64,000 nucleotides of DNA, taken from NCBI GenBank assembly GCA_037962975.1, contig CM075670.1, forward strand, positions 156,058,501 to 156,122,500. The letters run 5' to 3'. Made by a program: the position numbers and the translations under genes. The notes beneath the pieces are model-generated. The model was not told where the DNA came from. It made no database searches and saw only the letters and a list, made by a program, of their open reading frames with translations. Shown here in pieces: positions 45,043-56,631 of the stretch (position 1 is its first letter; each line of letters begins with the position of its first letter). This DNA comes from Clitoria ternatea (lineage: Eukaryota; Streptophyta; Magnoliopsida; Fabales; Fabaceae).

Positions 45043-46160
45043 ATGTGTATAGATATATGATAATGCAAGAAGCCCGAGAAATTAAGTAATGTGAGCTATA
45101 GGTATTGATAGATTTGTTATTTCATTCTATATTAATTATGATATTCTAAACACTCACCCTTGTTGTTATTTAATTTTAGTGACCAGAGATAGGGAGAATG
45201 CTAATGCCCTGGAGGTGCGCCAAGTGGAGGACTGATGCTAAGGAAATTAGAAGATTGTGAGATAAATAAGTTTATGTAATATGTTGAGTAGTTAATATTT
45301 GCTAAAGTGTGTTTGATGAATTAGTTCTAATTCTGTTTATATGATGGTTAAATTAATATGGTGTGATGAATTATTCATAATGATGAATATGTGTCATGAA
45401 TATATTGAGATGGATAATGCATGACGTAATAATGAGGGATATGATGATGATTTGGATGAGGTTGATAAATTGTAGGTGATTGTTGCATTATGATGAATTG
45501 CGGCATGGAGCCGATATTGTATAAATGTGGAATGAGATTGACAGGTTCTGTGGAATTGTATGAATGTTGTGTGTGATAAGTAGAGTGGTAGATGGATATA
45601 TTGGTTGATGATTTGATTGATTAAAGGTCATTCATATAGTGAATAAATATGAAATTAAGGAACTGAATAAGTGGTTTTGAGATCTAGAGGGTTTCAGGAT
45701 CCCTGGAATGTACCAATAGGTCCTCTAGGACATTTAGGATTTGGGTGCATTGGCTTTTGGTCAACTGGAATCCATTTAGGATGTTTGGCGCAAGGGTTTT
45801 ACACCTAATTGAGTTAAACTGCGTTTTGCACATAACTTGCACATATAATGAAATTGTGACAAACGGACAGCTCCAGCAATTCCGGAATGGGGAAAACATA
45901 TGGCTTGTGAAGTTTTGTGCTATTCGGACTTGAAACGGGCCCATAGGGTAGGTTAGAAGTTGGCCGAATGGCCTAAGTTGTGTAACACCATCAGGTCTCA
46001 TACTTTCATGTCCATGCTACGCGTGAGGTTAACGCGTAGCGCGAGGTGTATAGTGCAAGGCTGACGTTATGCGTGGGGCTGGCGTGCAGCGTCAGGTCCC
46101 TGTTTCCAGTTTTGAGTTTGTTTTCATTCTGATTGGGTTTTTGGTGATGTAAGTAGCTAT
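45043..46160. mobile_element. Right half of the Tekay-like LTR segment
   Basis: It continues 23816-24220 after the SIRE insertion. It holds the ACACTCACCCTTGTTG module (45152) and AATGCCCTGGAGGTG (45203), counterparts of the ACTCACTC and GCCTTGGCC modules of other Tekay LTRs. It then carries an ACGCGT inverted-repeat cluster at 46014-46098. I could not place its right end exactly; it lies between about 46130 and 46290. No gene. Confidence 0.5.
46014..46098. repeat. ACGCGT inverted-repeat cluster
   Basis: GCTACGCGT (46016-46024) and ACGCGTAGC (46032-46040) form a perfect 9-bp inverted repeat with a 7-base loop. CTGACG (46061-46066) and CGTCAG (46090-46095) form another pair around TGCGTGG/GGCGTGC. 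CCCTGTTTCCAG follows. Confidence 0.85.
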
Positions 46161-46295
46161 ACAGTTCTTATTTTGAAACTAGTAGAAATAAACATTTCTT
46201 GAATTAAGATTTAATTAAATTGATCAATTGTAAAAATTTTATTGTGAAAACTATTAAATTGGTAGAAATAAATATAAAATAACGAAGGTCGCCAC

Positions 46296-46400
46296 AACTG
46301 TAATCAGGTTAATTTCTAGGAAAGAGAGGTGGGTTTGGTGTGACTACTTAAGTACCAAGTCTTTCCTAGTCAGAATGTCCCACAGACCATTAACACCTTA
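46296..46400. repeat. Dispersed ~105-bp block, copy 1
   Basis: The stretch from ACTGTAATCAGG to GACCATTAACACCTTA is about 85% identical by eye to 60216-60322. It contains CTAGGAAAGA and TCTTTCCTAG, a perfect 10-bp inverted repeat about 34 bases apart. Not recognised as any known element. Confidence 0.85.
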
Positions 46401-46477
46401 AAATATTCTATTAAGATTTCAAACAGTTTGAAATCCTAATTTCAAGTTTCAACTCTTGAATCCTAAATTTTGGAACG

Positions 46478-46640
46478 GCTAAGGTTTACCTTTTAAACAT
46501 CGTTTGACCCCAACAACCATCCGAAAATAAGAATAATCAAGGTTTAACTTTTAAACCTTATCTCTAGAGTCTCAACAACCATCTTATTTTTAGAAACAGT
46601 CAAGGTTTAACTTTTAAACCTTATCTCTAAAGTTAAAGAT
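46478..46640. repeat. Three units with an AAGGTTTAA/TTAAACCTT hairpin
   Basis: AAGGTTTAA-CTT-TTAAACCTT occurs at about 46541 and 46605, with a decayed copy at about 46481; the period is about 60-64 bp. Each is a 9-bp perfect inverted repeat with a 3-base loop. Confidence 0.85.
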
Positions 46641-47277
46641 ATTTTATTTTTAAATCTTATTAAGTTTGATAGAGATCTTATCCTTAATTTGAAACTTTTG
46701 TAAATCCTATCAAATTTATTAGAATTAAATATTTAATTTTTAAAATTATTAAATTTAATAAATATGATGGATTGCATATACACAATCTCGCATGAACAAT
46801 TCATATTAGAAAGAGAAAGCATATAGACATGGATTGCATACAACCTTTGGTTTGAATTTAATTAAATGAACATAACAATATGCTTTATAATTATACACAT
46901 ACAAAACAATCACTATTGCAATATACACCATGTTCATATAATAAAGCGCAGCAAAAAACATGTTCTTTAATTAAAATGTTGACAAAAGCAATCAATATAC
47001 GAAAAACAAAATTAAATTTATAATAGCTTTCAAAAATATGCAACCTTTGTAACATATTTCATAAAAATACAATCTTTGCTTAATATTATCTTATTAAAAA
47101 TGCAACCTTTACATCATATCTCATAAAGAGATGAAACCTTTGCAAAAAGATTCAATCTTTGAAATTTTTTTCTTTTTCTATTGTAAAAAGATTCAATCTT
47201 TACAATTTTTTTACAAAAGAAAATAAATTTTACATGTTCTTAAAGAAACATTTTCTTAAAACACGATTTTTGCAACC

Positions 47278-47292
47278 AAGCTCTGATACCAC
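47278..47292 (-). other. Primer-binding site of a minus-strand copia element
   Basis: On the minus strand GTGGTATCAGAGCTT follows the LTR end directly. This matches an initiator tRNA-Met primer site and shows that the LTR to its right is a 5' LTR. Confidence 0.88.
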
Positions 47293-48264
47293 TACTAGGG
47301 AATCCTTAGTGGATAGGCAACAAAAATACAAGGATTCCTATTGGTCTTGCAAATCACATGTTGCAAAGCAATAATAGACAATTAAAATGATTAATTAATT
47401 ACCTCTTGATGTGTAAAATCAAGACTTTTTGAAGCAGTAGTAGATTCACCCTTACGGAGTCCACGCGAGTATTCTTACCAGATTCCACACGTTCTAATGC
47501 TAGTTCATCGGAGCGTCTCAGCAACATTTATGAAATGTTTATGTATCACAAGAGTACGGCTGATGAGCATCGTATGCTCTATATGTAAGCTTAGGTTTTA
47601 CCTAATGAGAACTCTTTAGTGAATAGGCTCTTTAACTCATTTTAAACAAGTTAAGCCCAATAGTTTTAATTTTAGTCAAACTAAAATAAAACTACCCCCG
47701 GTGGGCTTATTCTATACGTGTGACCTTATAGGAAATATATTTGGTTGATATTAAATATAAACATTTTATATGTAATATAATATAATGAACGGCATCTAGC
47801 AATACATCATTATCCAAATATAATTATCAAAATAACCTATAAGTGATAAAATTTATATGTTTGGTCCCTTTGTCAAGATATCTAATTAGGCCCAAGGCAT
47901 GATCATCGTCATTCTTGTATGGCCTAATTCATTTTACTTGATATCAGAGTAAACTTTTATTAAATAAATATCCAATATTTATTTTCCTATCATGGTCATC
48001 CATTTTCTTAAGTCTCACTCCATCAAGTGGCCCAAGGATATCACTTCTGTCACATAAGAGAAACAAATCCTATCTACATCAATCATATCTCTCTACATGA
48101 TTTGTTCACTTCCTAATTACAACTTTTATGATTACCTTGTTACAAATGGTGTTTGATTGTATTAAAATAACAAACTCCTCATGTAGGAGTCGTAGTGACT
48201 TCAAGTCGAAGGACTACATATACCATTGTCACATTGAGAACCGTTTATTTCATGTAACGATCCA
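47293..48264 (-). mobile_element. 5' LTR of a minus-strand copia element, 3' portion
   Basis: It is the same LTR family as 20690-21962 (shared GGGAATCC, TACAAGGATTC, CATCAAGTGGCC and ATGTAACGATCCATG stretches, clearly diverged). It is interrupted at 48264 by a solo LTR and continues at 54590. The two parts add up to 1267 bp, close to the 1273 bp of the related LTR. Confidence 0.85.
48260..48264. other. Left target-site duplication ATCCA
   Basis: ATCCA recurs at 54585-54589 on the other side of the inserted LTR. The uninterrupted site is readable in the related LTR at about 21660. Confidence 0.9.
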
Positions 48265-51200
48265 TGTAACACCCTCGATTAACTAGGACAATCCCTTCCA
48301 CTAGATTGTCCTGGTCAACTGAAAGGTTGTGAGTTTCAGAAAAATATGGAAGTTTTTTTTTTGTTCAAGAAAATTTGGTGGAACAAATATACCTTATATA
48401 CAACATAATCATACATAATACATGGTTGTAACAATAACTATACATACTGAAAGTAAAGAGGCATGTAGGCTCCCATGCATGAAAATAAAATTAACCTATT
48501 CTATTCATCCTCGGCCCAAGAAGAGCTTGGCTGATCCTTAATGCGAAATCTGTGTCCATCCCCGCGGTGTCTGGAAAAATTTAGCGTAAGAGTGAGTCTC
48601 CACCTCCACAATAATCGAGAAGATGCCTCATCGACACCTACCCCACACACAACACAACAATCCAAGATCACGTCTCTCCCACTCTCTTTGGGGTCCCTAA
48701 GATACATTCTAAGTTATCTCACCACTTTTGATCTCAGCTGACTATCCCATTTTTCCCATTCACCTCTCAGGGTTACTAAGATCTATATATTCATACTCAA
48801 ACAATGAGCAATCACAATCTCAATATAATGATGCAATGCATGAATTTATTTCGTTATTTCTAATCTTTTATTAGTCATCATGATGTATGTGGGCCCTTTT
48901 CTCATCATTTCATCATATCAGAACCTGTCCCGCCAAGGCTACCCCTGGACACAACGTTTCCGTACTAGAGCGATCGGTGTACACCAAGTCCCCACATCAC
49001 AACAGAGGGTATACATGGACTCACAGTCCCAATATTTTGGATCCAACACATATTGTCATATCATAATGGGACTTGGCTTTTCACGGTCCTAGTAATATCG
49101 GTCTGAGTCAAAGTGCACCAGGATTGCATGGTTTTGCCTAGCATCGGGGCACTACCACTGAGCCATTGAGGGTCCCCTCCTGTTACACTCCCAAGATCCA
49201 ATCTCAGGGATCGAACCCTCATATCCTTCAGTGTACCCTTCACTGCTGGCTCTAGTCCACATGAAGTCATATGTACATGATTCATGTAACATGCATTCCT
49301 TCCATTAATTCATTAGTCATTGGTAGGGTCCTTTCAAAGACTTTATTTCATTCCTACCATCAGGTTCATTTTGTAAAATCCTTGATTAAACATTTTTCTT
49401 TAGTCATTACTATTTTTGTATGTACTCAATTCACAACATAGCTCACTCGATAATTAGGAATAGAATGGGTTCTGATTATCCACAAGACCTTGGGGTAATA
49501 TTGGCACCGCAAAACCCATCATCATATTGGATCTGATCTTAATTTCATCACATTATTATTTTTTCATAACTCAGTCATGATAGGATCCCTACCAAGACAC
49601 TTTTCTCTTTCATTCTTTATTCATCTCAACATATTCATTCAATGTGTTATGCAAGTTCTATTCATTCAACATATAATTCACTATAACACACTCATCAGGA
49701 ACTCTATAACAATGTCCATTACATAACTAACACACGTATATCCATGTACATAATTATTTACAGTCACATATTCAATCATGTTATATAATCAGCCAATTAA
49801 CAAGTGCCATATTGCATGTAGTACTAAGAAGCCATCACACTATAATTATTATACATACCCTATAATACATTTCAATATTCATCATTACTACGGCTTAGCT
49901 AGTGATCGCACATTTAACGTCACTAAAAGTTTACTTATATAGGCAATTAGATGTAAGCGTTCACATTATATCCTTACCGTTTATCTAGTTCACGTCATTA
50001 GTATTCCCTTAATTCAGTTCATTTATTAAAGGCATACTATCACTTAATTTAATTCTTTATGTACCTTTCAATCATTTGTTTGTTAAGTATTCTTTACTTA
50101 ATTATGTATGATCATTTCCTTACTCAATTTAATTTCCTGATGTCCAATGATGAACTCTTAGTCATCATCAAGCGGTCTCACTGTTGATTTTCTTTTACTG
50201 ATCCAATTAAGCTTTTATTAGTTGAATAACTTACTTCCTTGGTCACTAAAAGGGTCACTAATTCTTTATGTATAATTATCAATTTAGTGATGTTCTTTCT
50301 AAATTTCCAACTACTAATTTTTAGTATCTTTTTCTTTACCTCTATCGTTTCTAATCATATCGACTGATTTGTGTCCTTAGTTACTTTCTTTTAGTCAAAT
50401 AGAGTTTAGTTTCTCTATGATGTCAATTTGTTGCTTAGAAATCTAGAAACTACTTTAACCTTTATATCATGAACTTAGTCAAACATTATTTAGCTACTAA
50501 TAATTGGTATTTAATTTATAAGTCATTCTACTTCTTTTTACTAGTTCAAAGTGTAAATTCTAAAATCCTTCCTATATCTTTTATCCTTATTAACGATTAA
50601 CGTTTGATAACTTAAATGTTTATAACATGTCCTAAAGTCATTCTTGCTTAGTTAATTATTTGTGTCCTGCATTACATAAACATTATCTAAGTTTCTTTTT
50701 ACTCATTTTATTTATTACTAAAAATTTAACTCTTAACATTTATTATTTTATTGGACTCCAAAAATTATACTTATTTCATTTAAGTACCTTTCTCTTGTCC
50801 TAATTAATTTATTAAGGTCCTTTTTCTATAACTTGTTCCAAATTGGACTCAAAATTTCTACTTTATTCACTTATCTTATTACAATGCTCAACCCAAAATT
50901 TTATTTCCAAACCAAATCTTGTCCTAAATTAGTTCTACTTTATTAAGTCCCTAAAGTCCTTTTTACATTTCTATTTCGATGGGTTACTAGAGTTAGTCAC
51001 TAAAATTGGTCTCTAAATTTTCTAAGTTCTAATGCCTACTTTATTGTACTTCAAAAATTCTTTATTTCTATTTCTTTATCTTAGTTTACAAAGTTTGTTC
51101 GGGCCTAAACTGTGTCACTTATTGATAAGACTTTTTCAAGTAAAATTATTCATCTTTCAAAATCAACTTATTTATTTAATTAGCTTTTATAAAACTCTAT

Positions 51201-54200
51201 AAAAATAATTATGCTTTTAGGAATTGGTAAAATAAAACGTCGTAACTGTCCAGTCGGTAAACTTTCTCAAAGAGCGTGATGTCATTAAAATACTCCCGAT
51301 GATGTGTGGCAATAAATTAATTCCTAATAGCAGGGTTTACCGGAAACAAATTACAAATTACATATTAAAACCAAAAAGTTTAAAATATAATAATACAACC
51401 ATATCGAATCAAACTGAGCCCGTCTAATGCTAATTTTTCTAAGTTTTTCGTTCTAATACTGATCGCGATAAAACTTCCTCTTGAATACAACATTATCGAG
51501 ATATACTTAATAAAATTCATTAAAACACTTTTTAACGACATATTCTATTAAAGTTAAATACCGTCGACCAAAAATTACGTAACTTAAGATCTCGTCGTTG
51601 GATCACGACAAAATTTAAAACGAAGGTTCCCGAGTATACGAGTAATATTACGGAATGATTATAAGCAAGATTAGACAAGGTGAGACCTCCATTACCTTGC
51701 CGAAAAATGGCTTCCCTGAGGAAGAAAATGGCGAACTCACTGAAAAAATCGACGAACGCTATGAAACGTTTATCGATTGCTTCTGGGTTGCTAAAAACCA
51801 ACATGCATGAAATTTCTAAGCCGCTAAGGGTTATGGACAGCTAAGGAAAATCATAAACAGCCATAAAATTGTCCAAAATTAAAAGGATTATTTACCAAAA
51901 ATCCGTCGTTTACTATGTATTTTCTACCGTTCGTCACCGACCGCCGCCGATCGTCTCTGATCTTAAGGAAACCATGCATGCAAGCAAAAAGGATAATGGA
52001 GTCATGGTTTTAGGCTTCCAAAACAGAGAGGAAAATGCCACAAAATCAAGAACACAAACTCTTTTGGCACAAGCAAAAGAGAAGACAAGATCAAGAGCTC
52101 AAAACGTAAAATTTCTCACCTTGGTAGCCTCGAAGGGCCACAGCTTCAAAGGGTGGTGAAGCTTGATGGATGAAGCATTGATGGGGGGTCTTGGAAGGTG
52201 AAATTAAAGTGTATTTGGTGGCTGTTTTAGGAGAAGAAATTGCGGTCTAAGGGGAGGAGGAAGAAGGAGAAGAGGAATTTTTGAAGATGATGGATGGGGG
52301 AAATGGTTTGGCCGTGAGGAGGGAGAGTGGTGGTGGATGGTTTTTATGACTAGGGAAAAGAGGAAATGAAGAGGAGAATGAGAATTTGGCTGGCTGCACT
52401 TGTTGCCTAGAGAGGAAGTGGAAATTGGAAGATAGAAAGAGAGGTTAGTTTGTATGTAGTCTCAATGATGGAATTGGGAGGTGGGAGGCTGAGTAGAGAA
52501 GAGTAGGCAGAGGTTGACACCTCTCTAGTGAGGTGGCAAGAGGTGGTGATGCATGGAGGAAAGAGTTTTTAGGGCTAGGCAAGTGTCCTATAGGTGGTAG
52601 AAGGTGATTGGCTCTTGTTGCATGGAGGGCTGATGTGGCCAGCTTCTGGGCGTCAACTTGTTCGTGATTTTCAGGGGTATTGTGGGCCGAATTTGGAAAA
52701 TCCAAAACATAAAAGTTTTAGATCTTTTTCTTATCTTTAAATTGGTATGTGGCATAAAATTTTCATCAAGAAATGAGTGAGATATGGCCCATTTATGAAA
52801 ACAGTGCAGAGCTGTGACAGAAATGAAATTGTGAACAAAATAAATTTGCCAGGAAAAATGGGTAAGGAATTAGCTTTCAAGTTCTTCATGAAGTTTGGAT
52901 ATCTTTCTTTTTTATTTAATTTGATATATCATTTGCAATCTAAGATATACCCAATTTACAACAGTCTTTGAGAATTTCATTTTGTACCCTTCATAAACAT
53001 TATATATCTCTTTGATACAGATCCATAGCAAAAAGAACGAAGTAATTCAAGCACCAGACAAATGAGATATGTGAATTTTAATAAAGACTGCCAGCATGGT
53101 GATGAAATAGTTAAAGAGTTGTAAAGATCTATTAAATTGTACTGATCTAGAGGGATTTAGCCTTTGATCTCTTCACAAAAAACATAGATAATTTTGTTAT
53201 GGAGATTTTCACACAAAGTTTGTACAAATCGAAGATCATATGAAGAAGTTATGAATTTTTTTCTGAATCAAGCACAGGGAAAAACGTCCCGATGGTGGAA
53301 TTTTGAGGCGAACATACTTAATCTTCGATTTGAGGTCGACAGAGTAGGAATCGGAGTTCGGGGCTAGAGACGGAGATTGAAGAGATTTTCAAAATGAAGA
53401 GATTGAGACCAAAATTGTTCAACTCTAAGGTCGTATGCCAAAGTTGGGTGCAAAACACTGAAGGTGCTCGGGTCAGGTTTGAAAACGATTTATGAATAAA
53501 TTGATTTATGGAAAAAATGAGGGTGATAGAGTCTGAACCGGGCTTCAGCCTCTTCAGAAAAAGTTTCTAAAACGTCAAAACGAGTCACCAGAGACTAACA
53601 ATGCCACCATCGGATATCCCAAAGTATATGAACGATCAAACGTATGAGACGCTAAAGGTTCTGATTGAGCTGATTAGGCCAAGTCAGACACTCTTAATTC
53701 TTCACGGAAGGGTCCTAACAGGACTAGTTTACCTACTGGCTTGCTAGTCTCAGGTCGAACAGTCACGGTCCGATGTCAGGCTGGGTCCCATAGCTCAAAT
53801 TTGAGGAACTTGACAATATTTTATTATTAAATATAAATATCATATAATTATCAAATAAATAATTTTAAATATATAATTTCAAAAATATTATTATAAATAT
53901 TTATATATTTTCAAAATAATCAATTAAATATATTTTATTAATATTAATTTTAAATATTAATTATTAAGCAAAAATTATTATTATATGTTAAACTAAATAT
54001 TATCAACAGGAAAAAATTACTAACTAAATAATTATCAACTGAATAATTATCATGTAATTAATACTTAATTAAAATAATCATTATTAAATAAATAAATATT
54101 ATTAAATAATATTATAAAATTTCAAATTGAATAAATAAATAAATATTCAACACTTAAAATTAAATAATTAGACTTTTAATATATTTCCAAAATAACTAAT

Positions 54201-54584
54201 TATTGGTTGGAATTAGGTATTAATTCCCAAGATGAAGTATTATCTATTAAATATTATTGGCAGGAAATAATTATCAACTAATGTAATTATAAATTCATTA
54301 GTACTCAATTTAACAAAATAATCGTCATTAATGTATTATGAAACAGTACTATTGCTATGATTATTTTTTTATCGCTGCTTCTCTCATTCGCTATGCTCTC
54401 TCAGTATTCTTATACTTTATTTTAAATATCTTAACTAGTTCCATTTTTCACTATTTTTCTTATACTGAACTGTTCGGGGAACAGGCCAAAGCCTCAAGCT
54501 TTTTACTAAAAGCTCAACAGAGTAGAGTATTCTCAAGAGTCTTGAGGGTCTGGTTTCTTATTCTAAAAAATCAGGGCTGTTACA
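48265..54584 (-). mobile_element. Solo LTR of about 6.3 kb, probably Tekay-type, minus strand
   Basis: The ends are TGTAACACCCTCG and GGGCTGTTACA, flanked by ATCCA on both sides. There is no PBS, PPT or coding region inside, so it is either a solo LTR or a fully non-coding element. The minus strand fits LTR orientation: TGTAACAGCCCTGATTTTTT at the start, an AT-rich stretch (54180-53810), a CT-rich leader (about 52460-52180), and a donor-like ACCAAGGTGAG (about 52125). The remainder, 48300-52100, is AT-rich non-coding sequence in which I see no gene. Short ORFs here lack any recognisable domain. Confidence 0.75.
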
Positions 54585-54589
54585 ATCCA

Positions 54590-54884
54590 TGCAACATTTC
54601 CATGGTGGGTTCGTCCAGTACACCATTACTCTTAATGTGTACCCATGTGAAGACTTGATATTGTCCATATCCATAATTTGTGAGATCCGATCATCAGTAC
54701 ACTCACACACTAGTCTTAATGTATTTACATGTCCCCATATAAATACTTGACTAGGGATGTTTTGGGAATAATTCTCATATGACCTACTATTCCAAAGACT
54801 AAAAAAGGCTATTAAACTATTTAACAAAAATGTCTTATTCAAAAAGATGCATCCTATATAGGCTCTTAGTGCATATTTCTAACA
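54590..54884 (-). mobile_element. 5' LTR of the minus-strand copia element, 5' portion
   Basis: It continues 48264 after the ATCCA duplication and starts TGTTAGAAATATGC on the minus strand, parallel to 21668-21962. Its right flank is a Tat gag, unlike the Athila flank of the LTR at 20690. Confidence 0.85.
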
Positions 54885-54889
54885 ACTGC

Positions 54890-55900
54890 TAGGGTTGATT
54901 CTATTACAACAAGGTGCATTTCTTACCCTATATACTTGGTATTTTTTTCCTAGAGTTCATGGTAGGAATTTGGCTAAAGATAAAGCAAAAGCTGACTTTG
55001 GTTGTAGAGCCTTTATAGTGATATGGAATTGAATAGCTTCCGTCAATCTTGGAACCATTGACGTTTCCTTGTAAATTCTGTTCAAGAATTCATTTAACGA
55101 TTATGTATCCTTTTACTTGATCTAAGCTAGGGTGTGAGACTCCATGAAGGTGTCTTTATAAATCATGAAATGTCTACCAAAGGCCTCTGCTAGGTCAGAG
55201 CAGGAATCAATTAATTCCGTTGGTAGGCCCTTAGACCAGCTAAGAGATTCTTCAGCCAAAGTCTTTGGGAATATTCTACATATGACATCGTCTTATGCTC
55301 CCAGAAATAATGATTCGTTCATGTAGGCATCCAAGTGTTTACTTGAGTCATTCTCATTGATATACTTCCTAACAGGTAAAGGGTGGTAAGTCTGCAGATG
55401 CATTGAGATCAACATTTTCATGAGATGTTGAATGAACAAGATATTGAACTATAAAGTCATCAATAGATTGTAAAGCTTGATACCAAGGTGATTGGTGCCC
55501 AATTTGGTACTATATTCTTGATAATCTCCATTATATGTCGAAATCTTGAAGTATTCTAGTTATGTTGAGATGTTGTGGTAAGAAAGTGAATGATAGGTTT
55601 GGCGGGTGAAGCCTTTAGGTGCATTACCATGCGATTCTCTTGGAGTTGACCCCGTCCCTACCTAAGCTCCTACAACTCTGCTTGGACCTGTCGAATGACC
55701 CGGTCACATGGGTCAGGTTTAGTCACCATTTTGGGTCTCCTCAAGGTTTAAGTTATTGACCCCAGAGTTTCTATGAAACCCAAGTTGTAACCAAACAAGT
55801 TTGGTTCTAAATATGTCATATCTTGTAAGTCACCATCCGGAGGGCCTCAAGGATTTTGACTTATGTCATTGGAAGTAATTGCGAAAGTGAGAATAACTTT
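54890..55900 (-). pseudogene. Tat-type Ty3/gypsy gag remnant
   Basis: On the minus strand, pieces of a Tat-lineage gag can be read in several frames: CDRVIRQVQAEL (about 55700), YNLLMTL and HLMKMLISMHLQTYHPLP (about 55460-55380), and NESLFLGA, SWSKGLPTELIDSCSDLAEAF and PRLTEAIQF (55310-55020). Stops and frame changes are many. The copia element at its left edge probably inserted into it. No pol of this element is in the window. Confidence 0.72.
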
Positions 55901-56631
55901 AGCATGTCCCATCAGGTGTGTAAATAATCTATTGAGCATGAAAGGACAAACTTCTGATACAAATATCAAGTTTATGTGTTTAATATATTACACAGGTCTA
56001 GTAGGGATCTGGTATTATATCCTCAAGTATAGTGAGAATCTCAAGGTCTTGTCGTATTTTATCCAACACAGACTAGTATCTTACATTGATGGGTGAAATA
56101 TGGTGTCAGTTGTAAAGATATTATGATGTTCAATTTATTTCGACATTCGATATCAGAGCTTAAGTATTAGGATTGGTTGAATGTACCTTAAATTATAGTA
56201 AATAAGTGGTATTTATAGAATGGAGTAGTGATCCTATCTTATATAGCATGTGTCGATACTTTACCATAAATTATGAGGAAAGCTAACATAGGTGCTAACA
56301 TTTCTGACTCAGCTGCAGGTGTTTATTGGCATGCCCTTAGTGTATCCCTTAACCTCTATCTCATACTAACTCATTAACAATACTAATTATCAAGGATTCT
56401 ATGAGGGAGCGATATTGATGTCATATTGATACCAGATGCCATGTGTAACTACCAATATCGGGCCCAAATCAAAAAATATATTATTAAATTAATTATGTAC
56501 ACAATAATATTCAAACATTTCTAATTAACCAACAAATTTTACATTTATAGAGGCTTTATCCTAAACCTGTTGATATTATAGGGAGTTTTTCCTAAACCTT
56601 ATTAAACACAGATGCAACCTCTTGAGCTTCT
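55901..56631. other. Unassigned non-coding stretch
   Basis: No gene seen. By position it should be leader and perhaps LTR of the Tat remnant, minus strand. No convincing PBS or LTR end was found. Confidence 0.45.

Larger units (their letters stand above)
46161..47277 (-). other. Leader region of a minus-strand copia element, non-coding
   Basis: AT-rich sequence between the PBS at 47278-47292 and the Tekay-like segment. No gag or other ORF is visible. It holds GATTGAATCTTTTT-type repeats on the minus strand (47100-47230), three inverted-repeat units at 46478-46640 and the dispersed block at 46296-46400. Confidence 0.5.

Noticed and set aside
45684..46001. Minus-strand ORF of 105 codons
   Set aside because: No recognisable domain; it lies in LTR-like sequence with a shadow ORF on the plus strand.
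47278..47292. tRNA-like sequence
   Set aside because: Only the 3' end complement of a tRNA is present; it is a primer-binding site. The same holds for 13691-13708 and 25856-25870.
54338..54658. ORF of 106 codons on the plus strand
   Set aside because: It spans the boundary between the solo LTR and the copia LTR, has no domain, and runs through LTR terminal sequence.
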